Source: JALSNL01 sp036479585 (GTDB lineage Bacteria > Bacteroidota > Ignavibacteria > Ignavibacteriales > Melioribacteraceae). Taken from it: DNA of 64,000 nt. The notes below the pieces were generated by a model that saw nothing but the letters and a program-made list of their open reading frames with translations, was not told the DNA's origin and searched no databases. The stretch lies in the NCBI GenBank assembly GCA_965224785.1, contig OZ245062.1, positions 3,162,001 to 3,226,000 of the forward strand, in the 5' to 3' direction. Of the stretch, positions 18,121 to 27,803 are shown piece after piece. Numbering within the stretch: the stretch's first letter is position 1; every line of letters begins with the position of its first letter. The position numbers and the translations under genes were made by a program.

Positions 18121-19011
18121 CTAACCTCTTGGATGAAAATCTTTATGAACTTGTTTAACATAATCTCTATCAATATGAGTATATATTTGTGTTGTTGAAA
18201 TATCTGCATGCCCAAGCATTTCTTGAACTGCTCTTAAGTCTGCTCCACCTTCTAACAAATGCGTTGCAAAGGAATGACGAAAAGTATGCGGATGAACTTC
18301 CTTTTCAATATTCGCTTCATCAACATATTTTCTTACTATTTTCCAAATAGCCATTCTTGTAAGTTTTGTTCCTCTCTTACTAAGGAAAATAATATTTTCA
18401 CTTTTCATTTTTTTTTGATAGAGAGGGCGAACTTTAAGCATATAATCGGTTAACCAATTTATTGCACTTGAACCAATTGGAATAATTCTTTGTTTATTCC
18501 CTTTGCCAGTTACTCTAATAACGTGGTCATCTAAAAATAAATCCGCTACTTTCAAATTTAATAATTCCGAAACTCTTAAACCCGATGAATAAAGCAGTTC
18601 TAATATTGCTTTATTTCTTAAGCCAAGATTATCTTTTATATCAGGAGTATCAAGAATAATTTCAACATCATTGAACGATAGCACACTTGGCAAACTTCTT
18701 GAAAGTTTTGTTGAAGTTAAATTTCTAGTAGGGTTTTCTTCAATATATTTTTGCTGAAATAAATATAAAAAAAACCCTTTTAGTGAAGAAGAATATCTGC
18801 TCACAGATGAAGAATTAAGACCTTCTTTTTTTAAGGCAGCAAAAAAATCTGTGATATTGCTATATGCAACATTATTTAAATCAGAGATTTTTTTTGTTTC
18901 AAGAAATATTAGAAGTTTATTTAAATCAATTTTATAAGAAGCTATTGAATTTTCCGATAAGTTTTTTTCAATTTTAAGATGTGATAAATACTCTTTTAGA
19001 AAATCTTGCAT
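18121..19011 (-). CDS. xerD: Tyrosine recombinase XerD-like (XerC/D)
   Basis: The 296 aa protein is of usual length. It would resolve chromosome dimers at dif together with FtsK. The N-terminal SAM-like core-binding domain (1-90) is followed by a catalytic domain with Arg146 (SSGLRVSEL), Lys170 (VTGKGNKQR), His242/Arg245 (HTFRHSFATHLL), His268 (LGHADISTTQ) and the nucleophile Tyr277 (QIYTH). All residues are present, so it is likely active. The start overlaps the stop of the HD-phosphodiesterase gene by 1 base. It could be XerC rather than XerD; no phage or integron gene is adjacent, so a housekeeping role is favoured. Confidence 0.9.
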   Translation of the reverse strand: MQDFLKEYLSHLKIEKNLSENSIASYKIDLNKLLIFLETKKISDLNNVAYSNITDFFAALKKEGLNSSSVSRYSSSLKGFFLYLFQQKYIEENPTRNLTSTKLSRSLPSVLSFNDVEIILDTPDIKDNLGLRNKAILELLYSSGLRVSELLNLKVADLFLDDHVIRVTGKGNKQRIIPIGSSAINWLTDYMLKVRPLYQKKMKSENIIFLSKRGTKLTRMAIWKIVRKYVDEANIEKEVHPHTFRHSFATHLLEGGADLRAVQEMLGHADISTTQIYTHIDRDYVKQVHKDFHPRG

Positions 19012-21260
19012 TAATTCTCAATATCATTTTTTTTATCTGATGCATTTTCTATTTGTTCAGTAGTCTTAGTCTCTTGTTCAGACTCAAGTTTATCTTGGTC
19101 GGGATATCTAATTCGTTTATGGTGCATTGCAATTAATGTGCTACAAAAAGAATTTTTGATTTTTGTTAAATCAGCAAAAGTAATTGGCGAATTTTCTAAC
19201 TGTCCATCTACTTGTCGGCTATTAATAATATTTGTTACAACATTTTCAATTTTTTCTGGTGTAGGTTCAGTCATTGCTCTAACTGCTGATTCACATGCAT
19301 CAGCAACCATCAACAATGCTGTTTCTTTTGTCGTAGGTTGAGGACCGGGATACTGATAGTCTTTTATGTCAACTTCATCTTCACCATATTTTTCTTTTGC
19401 TTTCTCATAAAAGAATGAAACACAAAGAGTACCATGATGAGTTGAAATAAAATTTATAATTTCTTGAGGAAGATTATTTTCTTCAGCTAACTTTACACCT
19501 TCTGTAACATGTTGAATTATTATTCTTGCACTTTCTTTAGGCTCCATATTGTCGTGCATGTTATAATTATTCATCTGGTTTTCAACAAAGGCATTGGGAT
19601 TAAGAGTTTTTCCAATATCATGATAAAGAGCTCCTACCCTTGCGAATATAGGGTTTGCACCAATTTCTTCTGCAGCACTTTCAACCATATTACCTAATGT
19701 AAGCGAATGATTAAAAGTTCCTTGTGCATGTTTTGCAAGTTCTTTTAATAACGGAGTATTAAAATCAGTAAGCTCTAGCAATGTAAGTTCAGTTGTAATT
19801 TTGAAAATCTTTTCAAAGAAAATAATTAGTCCATAAGTTAAAACAGAACTTATAAGAGCATTAGAAGCAGCAAAACCAGCTTGAATTAGTATTTGCTCTG
19901 CAGAGGCAAACCGTTCCATTCCAAAAGCAAGTATGCTCAATACATAACCAAAAAGAATAAATAGAAAAGATCTAAATATTTGACTTCTATTTTTAATATC
20001 TCGTACTGTATATGCGGCTAAACCTCCTGCCACCATATTCATTACTACTAGCTCATAATTATTACCTCTCAATCCTCCAATAATTAAAGCAACAACTACT
20101 GTTCCATAAAACCCAACTCTCGAATCAAAAAATATTGTTAAGAGCATCGAAACAACCGGGACAAAAATTAATAATTCAATAGGTGCATTTACGTTTAGTT
20201 GATTAACTAAATAAGCAATAAAACTCACTAACATAATAACAGCTGATATTAAAAGTATTTTCGAATTATCATTAAAGATCTTTTTTCTAAATAGAAATAT
20301 ATAAAGTCCAAGTAGTGCAATAATAATAAGGACATGTAAAAACTTACCAACTCCTTGTAATATTTTTGCCCAACGACCAATGCCTTCGCCCTTAGCAATT
20401 CTATAAGAATCAATCTTCAATTTTATTTCTGGAGTAATTCTATTATGCTTCGCAACTATTCGTTCATTTTCTTCAACAAGCCCCACATTTTTTGAAACTC
20501 TTTCTAACACAATATTTTTTGCAACTTCACTAAGTCCAGGGCTATTGTAAACTGTGGGTTTAATAAAATGTAATAAGTACTCGTTCATTACAACAGATAT
20601 TTTTTCATCTTGCCTAACTGACCGATATATAAGTTTTGCTATTTTTTTCTCGATAGTTTCTTTGTCATCAAATCTAGTTTTAGGTATTAGGTTTTCAAAC
20701 TTTCCGTCTCTTAGCGAAATTGTATCTTTTTTTACTGAACTATAATTTACATCTAAGAAGTTTTCTTTATAAATAACTTTTACAATTCTATTTATACTTG
20801 AAAATACTTTACTTAATGATGTCTGGTTTTCAATAGAAAGTGAATTTTCTAGTTTATGGATAGTTTTAAGTCTGTTAAAAGATTCATTACTTAAAAAGGT
20901 ATTATTCTTTATTCGACTATCTGCAGAAATATTATTATTAAAAGTTTTAATTAAATCATTGTTGAACTTATCCATAGAATCGAGAACAGTAGAGCGAACA
21001 GAATGATCAATAACAAATACGGGAAAGATTTTTAATTCAGCTTCACGAAGTTCTTTTTTATATGTTTCCCCATCCTTAAGAATTTCGAAAGGCATTGTAG
21101 AAATTAGATCATCTTGAATCCAAATTGAACCAACAGACACTTCCGATTCAATTGATTCGCCACGTGGAAACATTAAGGCTATCAAAACAATTCCGACAAA
21201 GGCAATTATGAACCTAATATGCGGGCTTTGCTTTAATACATTTTTTGTTTCTTCTTTCAA
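19011..21260 (-). CDS. Membrane HD-domain phosphodiesterase (PgpH/7TM-HD type)
   Basis: The 749 aa protein matches the PgpH plan: an N-terminal helix (15-31), a large extracytoplasmic domain (about 35-300), seven membrane helices (about 305-490) and a cytoplasmic HD domain (about 505-690). HD residues are visible as H518, H547-D548 (ALYHDIGKT), H584 and H608-H609. Characterised members hydrolyse cyclic di-AMP. Whether this organism makes cyclic di-AMP cannot be seen here. The C-terminal 25 residues are acidic and disordered. It overlaps xerD by 1 base and follows the HAD gene by 2. Confidence 0.88.
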   Translation of the reverse strand: MKEETKNVLKQSPHIRFIIAFVGIVLIALMFPRGESIESEVSVGSIWIQDDLISTMPFEILKDGETYKKELREAELKIFPVFVIDHSVRSTVLDSMDKFNNDLIKTFNNNISADSRIKNNTFLSNESFNRLKTIHKLENSLSIENQTSLSKVFSSINRIVKVIYKENFLDVNYSSVKKDTISLRDGKFENLIPKTRFDDKETIEKKIAKLIYRSVRQDEKISVVMNEYLLHFIKPTVYNSPGLSEVAKNIVLERVSKNVGLVEENERIVAKHNRITPEIKLKIDSYRIAKGEGIGRWAKILQGVGKFLHVLIIIALLGLYIFLFRKKIFNDNSKILLISAVIMLVSFIAYLVNQLNVNAPIELLIFVPVVSMLLTIFFDSRVGFYGTVVVALIIGGLRGNNYELVVMNMVAGGLAAYTVRDIKNRSQIFRSFLFILFGYVLSILAFGMERFASAEQILIQAGFAASNALISSVLTYGLIIFFEKIFKITTELTLLELTDFNTPLLKELAKHAQGTFNHSLTLGNMVESAAEEIGANPIFARVGALYHDIGKTLNPNAFVENQMNNYNMHDNMEPKESARIIIQHVTEGVKLAEENNLPQEIINFISTHHGTLCVSFFYEKAKEKYGEDEVDIKDYQYPGPQPTTKETALLMVADACESAVRAMTEPTPEKIENVVTNIINSRQVDGQLENSPITFADLTKIKNSFCSTLIAMHHKRIRYPDQDKLESEQETKTTEQIENASDKKNDIEN

Positions 21261-21262
21261 CC

Positions 21263-22135
21263 CTAAGCCTTTTTAGCTTTTAATAACATTGATAAAAATT
21301 CTGCCGTTCCATCTTCATTGTTTGTTCGTTCAGTTACATAGTCTGCCATATTTTTAATTTTTTCAACAGCGTTGGCAACAGCAATCTTAAGTGCTTTTGT
21401 TTCAAACATAGATCTATCATTGTACCAATCACCAAGTACTGCAGTATCTTTAATTTTAATTTTTAAATGTTTTGTTAGTTGAACAAGACCAGACCCTTTA
21501 GAGCATTTTTTATTTCTGACTTCTAAGAAATAAATCCCTTCTTCACTTTGCGATTTATAGAATGAAGTTCTTAATCCAAATGAACTTGGGAATTTCATTT
21601 TTCTTTCTATTTCTTTTACAGGATCTTTTAAATCTCCAGCAACAATAAACTCTAATGTTCTTGATACATAATTATCATAAGATTCAATTTCTTCAAACCT
21701 AGATTCATACTTCCCTAATAATTCAAGCATTCTTGAATCAGCTCCGGTATAGTAAACAGCTTCATCATGGCATAAAGCAATTTTTACATAAAACTCACTT
21801 GCCATATCAATCGCCTTTCTAACATAAACTTCTTTTATATATGATTCGTATATAATTTTCTTAGCAGGATAAGTTTGAATTATCGTTCCATCAAGAGAAA
21901 TTAGTGGTGTCTCCAAATCAAGAATAGATGCATATTCCACTAAGGCATTGTGGAGTCTTCCAGATGCAAACGAAAAGCGAACCCCTAGTTTTTTAAGTTC
22001 ATGAACCAGTTCAATTGTCTCCTCGCCAATTTCAGCATATTTATTTAGAAGCGTTCCGTCTAAATCGAACACAACTAACTTTATTTTTTTTAATCTGGAT
22101 TGATCAATCATACTTCCCTTGTTTTTATTTTTCAC
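21263..22135 (-). CDS. Cof-type HAD-IIB hydrolase
   Basis: The 290 aa protein is a haloacid-dehalogenase phosphatase. Motif I is KLVVFDLDGTLLN (near 17-29), with the aspartate nucleophile in DLD. Motif IV is LGDWYNDRSMFE, and a large type IIB cap lies between them. Such enzymes dephosphorylate sugar phosphates, FMN or similar small molecules; the substrate cannot be inferred. A start at Met9 (MIDQSRLKKIK) is also possible. It lies 3 bases after the symporter gene on the same strand. Confidence 0.87.
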   Translation of the reverse strand: MKNKNKGSMIDQSRLKKIKLVVFDLDGTLLNKYAEIGEETIELVHELKKLGVRFSFASGRLHNALVEYASILDLETPLISLDGTIIQTYPAKKIIYESYIKEVYVRKAIDMASEFYVKIALCHDEAVYYTGADSRMLELLGKYESRFEEIESYDNYVSRTLEFIVAGDLKDPVKEIERKMKFPSSFGLRTSFYKSQSEEGIYFLEVRNKKCSKGSGLVQLTKHLKIKIKDTAVLGDWYNDRSMFETKALKIAVANAVEKIKNMADYVTERTNNEDGTAEFLSMLLKAKKA

Positions 22136-22138
22136 TAT

Positions 22139-23587
22139 TTATTTGTTAGTCTCATTTTGTTTAGAAAGTAATGATAAAAAGGAACCTACCAATAAAGTGG
22201 TAGAAACCCCAATAATTGTGTACCAAGTCCAAGCCGCAAGTTGAAGTGAAATTACAGTAATCATTACAAAAATACCAGCAATAAATCCTGCTAAAGCATC
22301 TTCTTGAGTTGCCTTTTTTACAAACAACCCTAGCATAAAAGTTCCAAGCAATCCTCCATAAGTAAACGAAGCAATGCCCAAAGCCAACTCAACAACTGTT
22401 TGTGGCGAGTTCATAAAAAAGAGTGCTGCAAGTATTAACAAAATTGCCCACATAACTGTAAACATTCTTGATATTCTTAAATCCTTTTTTTCATTCCTAA
22501 CCTTTTTAAACGGATAGTATAAGTCTAACATAGTTGATGAAGATAAAGCACTAATTGAACCAGCTAAAGTTGACATTGCCGCCGCAAATAATCCAGCAAT
22601 AATAATTCCCGAAAATGGAGATGGCATATTTTCAATTATAAATTTTGGAAAAATTTCATCAGAACGAAGATCTATATTTCCATAATACGCGTAAAGCCCA
22701 ACACCAACCAGCAAGAAAATTACAAACTGTATAATTACAATTACTCCACTTCCAACAATTGCTTTTTGAGCCTTTGTAATATTTTTTGTTGTTAGTAGTC
22801 TTTGAACAATTAGTTGATCAGTTCCATGAGAAGCCATTGATAAAAAAGTTCCACCAAGAATTCCGCTAATTAAAGTGTAAGGTTCTTTGAAAAACTCTGA
22901 CAAACTATTTCCAAAATTTAGATTGAAAACATTTAACTTGTTGTTTGGTTCGGCAGCAAGCACTAAACTATTAAAACCATCTGGCAAGAAATTAAAAACT
23001 AAAAAGTATAATGCTAGTAATGCTCCGCCTAAGTATATCAACATCAAAACAACATCAACCCAAATAATTCCTTTAACACCACCAGTAATTGTGTACAACA
23101 AAGTAAAGACTGCTATTATAATTATTGCCGTCGGGTAGTCTATATCCAACATTAGTTTTAACGGAATTGCAGTTGCAAAAAGCCTTACACCATCGGCAGC
23201 AGTACGAGTAAACAGAAACACTATAGAAGCAAAAGATCTAGTTTTTTTTCCAAATCTATTTTCTAAATACGCATAGGCAGTATTCAGTTCGCCAGAGAAG
23301 TAAGATGGCAGAAAATATTTTGCAATAAACAATCTGCCAATAAAATAACCAAAAGTAACCTGTAAAAAATTTAGATTGGTTAAGTAAGCAAGTCCTGGAA
23401 TTGAAATAAAAGTAAGAGTGCTTGTTTCTGCAGCAACAATTGAGAAACACACTGCCCACCAAGGAACTGATTTTGAGCCTAAGAAGTAATCTTCAACGGA
23501 GTTTTGTTTGCCACCTTTTAGAACTCCGAATAAAGCAACTCCAATTAGAAAAACTACAATTATTATGTAATCTAAAGTTCTATCCAC
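22139..23587 (-). CDS. Sodium:solute symporter (SSS family)
   Basis: The 482 aa protein has about 13 membrane helices. Family features include EDYFLGSKSVPWWAVCFSIV near the N-terminus, the TFISIPGLAY segment and MASHGTDQLIVQRLL. It would import a solute (sugar, amino acid or vitamin-like) with Na+. The substrate is not predictable from the sequence. It is 11 bases downstream of the STAS-domain gene and 3 bases upstream of the HAD gene; the STAS neighbour is probably a signalling protein rather than a transporter domain. Confidence 0.9.
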   Translation of the reverse strand: MDRTLDYIIIVVFLIGVALFGVLKGGKQNSVEDYFLGSKSVPWWAVCFSIVAAETSTLTFISIPGLAYLTNLNFLQVTFGYFIGRLFIAKYFLPSYFSGELNTAYAYLENRFGKKTRSFASIVFLFTRTAADGVRLFATAIPLKLMLDIDYPTAIIIIAVFTLLYTITGGVKGIIWVDVVLMLIYLGGALLALYFLVFNFLPDGFNSLVLAAEPNNKLNVFNLNFGNSLSEFFKEPYTLISGILGGTFLSMASHGTDQLIVQRLLTTKNITKAQKAIVGSGVIVIIQFVIFLLVGVGLYAYYGNIDLRSDEIFPKFIIENMPSPFSGIIIAGLFAAAMSTLAGSISALSSSTMLDLYYPFKKVRNEKKDLRISRMFTVMWAILLILAALFFMNSPQTVVELALGIASFTYGGLLGTFMLGLFVKKATQEDALAGFIAGIFVMITVISLQLAAWTWYTIIGVSTTLLVGSFLSLLSKQNETNK

Positions 23588-23598
23588 AATTGCAAAAC

Positions 23599-23958
23599 CT
23601 AAAGTTCTTTTAATTCATTAATTGCTTCTTCAACACTTTCTCTTATTGGAAGTACTCTATCCAATTGAGAAATTTTAATTAAGTTTCTAACATTTTTTTG
23701 AGGAGAAGCAAGACGAATGTGTCCGTTATTTGTTTGTATAATTCTAAACGAAAGTAGAATAGCACTAAGTCCTGAGCTATCACAATACTCAATTTCCGAT
23801 AAATCAAAAACGAGTTTATCTATTTCATCGGCAGTTAGTAAAATAGTTAGCTCACCTTTTACTAAGCCTGATATTGAAGCATCAAATGTTTTTTCTTGCA
23901 ATTTAAATATTGCGACACCACTTTCTTTTTTGAATTCAAAGTTAATATTGTCTGTCAT
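23599..23958 (-). CDS. STAS-domain anti-anti-sigma-like protein
   Basis: The 119 aa single-domain protein resembles SpoIIAA/RsbV. The phosphorylation loop reads EYCDSSGLSAILL, with Ser61 the expected kinase target. Family members switch partners between a serine kinase/anti-sigma factor and a phosphatase. No HATPase kinase or phosphatase gene is adjacent, so its partner must be elsewhere. The start MTDNINFEFKKESG is the only ATG consistent with domain length. Confidence 0.85.
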   Translation of the reverse strand: MTDNINFEFKKESGVAIFKLQEKTFDASISGLVKGELTILLTADEIDKLVFDLSEIEYCDSSGLSAILLSFRIIQTNNGHIRLASPQKNVRNLIKISQLDRVLPIRESVEEAINELKEL

Positions 23959-24027
23959 ATTGTATTTAGTAATTTTGTTTTTTAAAAATTAGTTTTCGGA
24001 ATAAACTTCCAAAGCTATCATCTTCAT

Positions 24028-24106
24028 TGTCATTTCCGAATGTTTTTATCAGAAATCAAGGGAATTCATAGTTTCCTGGATTCCTAGTCGAACTGAGAAT
24101 GACAAC
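24028..24106. repeat. Family A fold-back repeat (TGTCAT...ATGACA)
   Basis: Left part: TGTCATTTCCGAATGTTTTT then ATCAGAAA, a hairpin around the loop ATGTTTTTA. Right part: CTGGATTCCTAGTCGAACTG then AGAATGACA, a second hairpin. The same layout is at 43582-43660 and, inverted, at 47590-47665. The terminal TGTCATT/AATGACA pair closes the unit. Confidence 0.7.
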
Positions 24107-24154
24107 TGTTTTAATATTTAATAATACAAACAAATTATAGAATTGCTAAAACTT

Positions 24155-24245
24155 CTTAATCATAATCGTACTCCTAATCATACTCACTTTTCTCTTTTCG
24201 TTAAAAACGAGATTAAGATTATGACTAAGAACAAGAGTAAGAATA
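24155..24245. repeat. Imperfect inverted repeat, family D
   Basis: The left arm CTTAATCATAATCGTACTCC and right arm (GATTAAGATTATGACTAAG and on to GAGTAAGAAT) are imperfect reverse complements around CGTTAAAAACG. A related shorter copy is at 43471-43530 (CTTAATCGTAATCACG to GTGAGTAAGATTATGATA). Both copies lie next to a family A element. Confidence 0.5.
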
Positions 24246-24278
24246 ACTATTCACAATTGCTAAGTGTTTGAGATAAAA

Positions 24279-24806
24279 TCAAAACATCTTAAGTGAATTT
24301 AACAAATTTCTATAAGATATTTCAGAATTTAATTTTGAGTTAATTACTTGGAAATTATAAAGGTTATCAATCTCATTTTTTTTGAATCCAACTTTAAATT
24401 TTGCTTTAACCAAACCAGTAATTGCAGAGATAAAAATATTTTCTTCCCTTTCTAAATCTATTAAAACATCAAAAGAATGTTTATTTAACTCAGTAATATA
24501 ATCCTTATTAGGAAGTCCAAGTTTTGATACATCATTTAAGTTATAATCAATTATATTATATCTGTTAGTAAGGTTTACAAGGTTTCGTTTTAAATCCGGA
24601 ATAAATAAAGTTACATTTTTTTTATGTATTGAAAAATATTTTGCAACATCAAAACTATTTGAAAAGTCCATTTCATTTGAAGGCAATATAATTAAGTAAT
24701 CAAAGGCATCCGTTATAAAATGATTAAAGTTAGATTCACCCAAACTTTTTATCATTTTTTTTCTTAACCAGAAATACCCAATTTTCTTTTTATACTCTTC
24801 AAACAA
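24279..24806 (-). CDS. Conserved hypothetical protein (possibly DUF6913)
   Basis: The 175 aa protein starts FEEYKKKIGYFWLRKK and has a central alpha/beta region (DYLIILPSNEMDFSNSFDVA, HSFDVLIDLEREENIFISAI, AKFKVGFK), ending SEISYRNLLNSLKMF. The C-terminal half recalls a Rossmann-like glycosyltransferase-9 fragment, and the pattern resembles a small family common in Bacteroidota that I remember as DUF6913; this is not checked. No catalytic motif is evident. It follows ligA by 2 bases, so it is probably in the rsmB-rodZ-ligA transcription unit. Confidence 0.65.
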   Translation of the reverse strand: MFEEYKKKIGYFWLRKKMIKSLGESNFNHFITDAFDYLIILPSNEMDFSNSFDVAKYFSIHKKNVTLFIPDLKRNLVNLTNRYNIIDYNLNDVSKLGLPNKDYITELNKHSFDVLIDLEREENIFISAITGLVKAKFKVGFKKNEIDNLYNFQVINSKLNSEISYRNLLNSLKMF

Positions 24807-24808
24807 AA

Positions 24809-26839
24809 TTAATTTTCCTCAAGTATTTTTTCAAACTCATCTTCATTAATTATTTCAACACCTAATTTTTCAGCCTTCTGTAATTTAGAACCAGGGCTTT
24901 CCCCTGCTAAAACGTAATTAGTTTTTTTACTCACAGCCGAAGTAACACGTCCACCTCTTTTTTCTATTTCTGATTTGGCTTCTGTTCTACTAAACTTACT
25001 AAGTGTACCTGTTAATATAAATATTTTATCAGCAAGAGTATTGTTTACATTATTGTTTTTCTCTATTTCAAATTGAAGTCCTTGAGTAATAAGTCTATCA
25101 ATCATATCAATATTTTCTTTTTCGGAGAAATAACTTATTAAACTTGTTGCTATACTTGAACCTATTTCGTGTACACTTTCAATTTCTTCTTGAGAAGCAG
25201 ATTTTAGTTTTTCTATATTTTCAAATTCTTTAACAAGTTTTTTTGCAACTCCTGCTCCAACAAATCTTATTCCCAATGCAAACAATAGTTTTTCAAAAGG
25301 TTGCTGTTTACTTTTATCAATCGCTTCTAATAAATTATCAACACTTTTTTCGCCTAATCTTTCAATTGTAATTAAGACTTCTTTTTTTTCTTTTAGTTGA
25401 TAAATATCAATAACAGATTTGAGCAAACCTTCTTCAACAAAAAGATCAATTAAAGATTCACCTAGCCCTTCTATATCCATTGCTCCTCTTGAAGAAAAAT
25501 GTTCCAGCTTTCCTTTTATCTGAGCATTACAAAAAATGTTTGTACAATAAATTGCTACTTCATCTTCTGGCGCAAATAATATTTTACCGCAAGCAGGGCA
25601 ATGTGTTGGAATATCTACAGCTTTAGAATCCAATTCTCTTTTTTCTAAATCCACACTTACAACTTTAGGAATTACATCTCCACCTTTTTCTATAAAAACT
25701 ACATCACCTTCTCTAATATCTTTTCGTTTTATTTCATCTTTATTATGTAGTGTTGCTCTACTAATTGTAGAACCAGCAAGAAAAACTGGAGTAAGTTCCG
25801 CAACAGGAGTAATAGCACCTGTTCTACCAACTTGCCAAGTTATTTTATTTAGCTTTGTTGCTATTTGTTCAGCTTTAAATTTATACGCAATTGCCCATCG
25901 TGGAGCTTTGGTAACATTACCCAATTCGTTTTGAAAAGAAATTTTATTAACCTTAATTACAATTCCATCAATTTCATATTTTAATCCGCTTCTATGTTCG
26001 TTCCAATACGAGCAAAATTCTATAACTTCATTTATGTTTTTACATAGTTTAAAGTTTTCATTTACCTTAAAACTCAAATTTTTCAGATGAAGTAAATTAT
26101 CATTTTGCGAGTTAAAATTAGTTTGAGTTGAATAATAGTAATAAATAAAAACATCAAGTGGTCTTTGGTTAACTGTTTTTGGGTCTTGTAACTTTAGTGT
26201 TCCCGCAGTTGAATTACGTGGGTTTGCAAAAAGCTTTAGTTCCTCTTTTTCTCTTTCTTCATTTAATATTCTAAATTTTTCCACCTCCATAAAAACTTCA
26301 CCCCGTACTTCAAAAGATAAATCTTCTTGATCGCCTTTATTATCAACACTTAACGGAATTGATCTAATAGTTTTAATATTATTTGTTACATCTTCACCAG
26401 CTGTTCCATCCCCTCTTGTAATAGCTCTTGTTAGTTTATTGTTTTCATAAACCAGACTTATAGAAACTCCATCTATCTTTAATTCACAAACATATTCTAT
26501 TTCATCGTTTGTATCTAACATATTTTTAATACGTTTGTCAAAATCTAACAAATCATCTTCGTTATAAGAATTTGCCAAACTTAACATTGGCGTGTTATGT
26601 TTTACACTTGGGAAATTTTTTGTTAAATCGGAGCCAACTCTTTGTGTGGGTGAATCGTTTGTAATAAGTTGAGGATTGGAAGTTTCTAAAATTTCTAATT
26701 CTTTAAGAAGTTTGTCATAGTTAAAATCACTTACTTTACTTTCTGCTAGAACATAATAGTTATAGTCATACTCTCTTATTTTTTCTCTTAACTCATTTAT
26801 TTCACACTCTACATTTTTCTTCATTTGATTAAAAATCAC
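24809..26839 (-). CDS. ligA: NAD-dependent DNA ligase
   Basis: The 676 aa enzyme seals nicks during replication and repair using NAD+. The adenylation lysine is Lys121 in CELKIDGVSISL. An OB fold follows, then a zinc finger with Cys414, 417, 432 and 437, a helix-hairpin-helix region and a C-terminal BRCT domain (ADKIFILTGTLSKFSRTEAK). The annotated start overlaps the RodZ-like gene by 11 bases. Met6 (position 26824, MKKNVECEINELREKIREYD) fits the usual LigA N-terminus better and would remove the overlap. Confidence 0.96.
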   Translation of the reverse strand: MIFNQMKKNVECEINELREKIREYDYNYYVLAESKVSDFNYDKLLKELEILETSNPQLITNDSPTQRVGSDLTKNFPSVKHNTPMLSLANSYNEDDLLDFDKRIKNMLDTNDEIEYVCELKIDGVSISLVYENNKLTRAITRGDGTAGEDVTNNIKTIRSIPLSVDNKGDQEDLSFEVRGEVFMEVEKFRILNEEREKEELKLFANPRNSTAGTLKLQDPKTVNQRPLDVFIYYYYSTQTNFNSQNDNLLHLKNLSFKVNENFKLCKNINEVIEFCSYWNEHRSGLKYEIDGIVIKVNKISFQNELGNVTKAPRWAIAYKFKAEQIATKLNKITWQVGRTGAITPVAELTPVFLAGSTISRATLHNKDEIKRKDIREGDVVFIEKGGDVIPKVVSVDLEKRELDSKAVDIPTHCPACGKILFAPEDEVAIYCTNIFCNAQIKGKLEHFSSRGAMDIEGLGESLIDLFVEEGLLKSVIDIYQLKEKKEVLITIERLGEKSVDNLLEAIDKSKQQPFEKLLFALGIRFVGAGVAKKLVKEFENIEKLKSASQEEIESVHEIGSSIATSLISYFSEKENIDMIDRLITQGLQFEIEKNNNVNNTLADKIFILTGTLSKFSRTEAKSEIEKRGGRVTSAVSKKTNYVLAGESPGSKLQKAEKLGVEIINEDEFEKILEEN

Positions 26840-27797
26840 TTCTTCTTAAGTATTCAATTCCATCTTTAGTAACACTAATTTTTCGCACACGTCCTTCGGA
26901 ACCATTTAGTTTTAGGTTCTTACCATTTAGCAGTAGTGTTACTCCACCAGAATTACCAATATGTAAATAGAATTTTTCTTTTGCATAAAGAATTTTTTTA
27001 ATATCATAATCTATTATAAATTCGTTTGTCTTTTCATCATCTATCAATACCCTCATCCAAGACCTACTAGTTCCAGTAATTGTTAAACTTAATTTACCAA
27101 ATTGAGAAGATGAGAATTTTTCATTTTTATTGTAATTATTTGCTTCAATTTTTTCAATATTTTTTGGTGTTAAACTTTCGGCATCAATATTTTCTCTTTT
27201 GGAATTATCAACAACATCTATTTTACCTCCATCTATATTTCCATCTTGAGATTTTAGAACTTCAATAAAAGGTTTTTCTTCAACCAAAGTTGTTTCATCT
27301 AAAATTGTATTATACATAAAATAAATAACTGCTAACATTCCCACAGCAGAAAGGAAATAAAGAAAAGTTTTTTTTACTGGATTTGAACTAGTACCGCTTA
27401 TTGGTTTTTCAAATTCTTCAGAAACAAATTTTGGGGCATCACTCTTTTCTATTTGTTGCAATTCTACTTTTGATTTCTCAATCTTAGTATCATCAACTTC
27501 TTTTTCTGCTACTGCCTCTTGATCAACTTGTTTGTATAGTTCACCACTTTGTGCCAATTTGTATTTCTCAAGTATCTCTGTAGAACTCAAGTCAATACTA
27601 TTTGCATATTCTTTTAGGAAGGCTCTGATATAAACATCTGGCATTATTGAAAAATTTCCGCTTTCAATAGCTTCAAGGTATTTTATATCAATCCTTGTTT
27701 TGTTAAATATATCATCTAACGAAAGCTTCTTTTTCTCTCTTGCTAATTTCAGTTCTTCAGAAAATCTTTTTAATGCTTCATTGTTCATAACCACCAA
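26829..27797 (-). CDS. RodZ-like protein (HTH_25, one membrane helix, DUF4115)
   Basis: The 322 aa protein has a helix-turn-helix domain at about 5-75 (LAREKKKLSLDDIFNKTRID), an acidic linker, one membrane helix (about 143-163) and a periplasmic beta domain with the DUF4115 pattern (SLTITGTSRSWMRVLIDD, KFYLHIGNSGGVTLLLNG). RodZ links MreB to the wall elongation machinery and sets rod shape. MreB is not in the window. It lies 6 bases after rsmB and overlaps ligA. The start could also be Met4. Confidence 0.85.
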   Translation of the reverse strand: MVVMNNEALKRFSEELKLAREKKKLSLDDIFNKTRIDIKYLEAIESGNFSIMPDVYIRAFLKEYANSIDLSSTEILEKYKLAQSGELYKQVDQEAVAEKEVDDTKIEKSKVELQQIEKSDAPKFVSEEFEKPISGTSSNPVKKTFLYFLSAVGMLAVIYFMYNTILDETTLVEEKPFIEVLKSQDGNIDGGKIDVVDNSKRENIDAESLTPKNIEKIEANNYNKNEKFSSSQFGKLSLTITGTSRSWMRVLIDDEKTNEFIIDYDIKKILYAKEKFYLHIGNSGGVTLLLNGKNLKLNGSEGRVRKISVTKDGIEYLRRSDF

Positions 27798-27803
27798 CCT
27801 TAA

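Larger units (their letters stand above)
23959..24278. other. 320-base intergenic gap with two repeat elements
   Basis: No gene is seen. It contains a complete family A TGTCAT/ATGACA element (24028-24106) and then an imperfect inverted repeat (24155-24245). The STAS gene promoter should lie near the low-coordinate end of the gap, but no clear motif stands out. Confidence 0.6.

Noticed and set aside
18121..19011. xerD gene as a phage or island integrase
   Set aside because: Length, motifs and placement between housekeeping genes fit XerC/D; no attachment-site duplication or phage gene is near.
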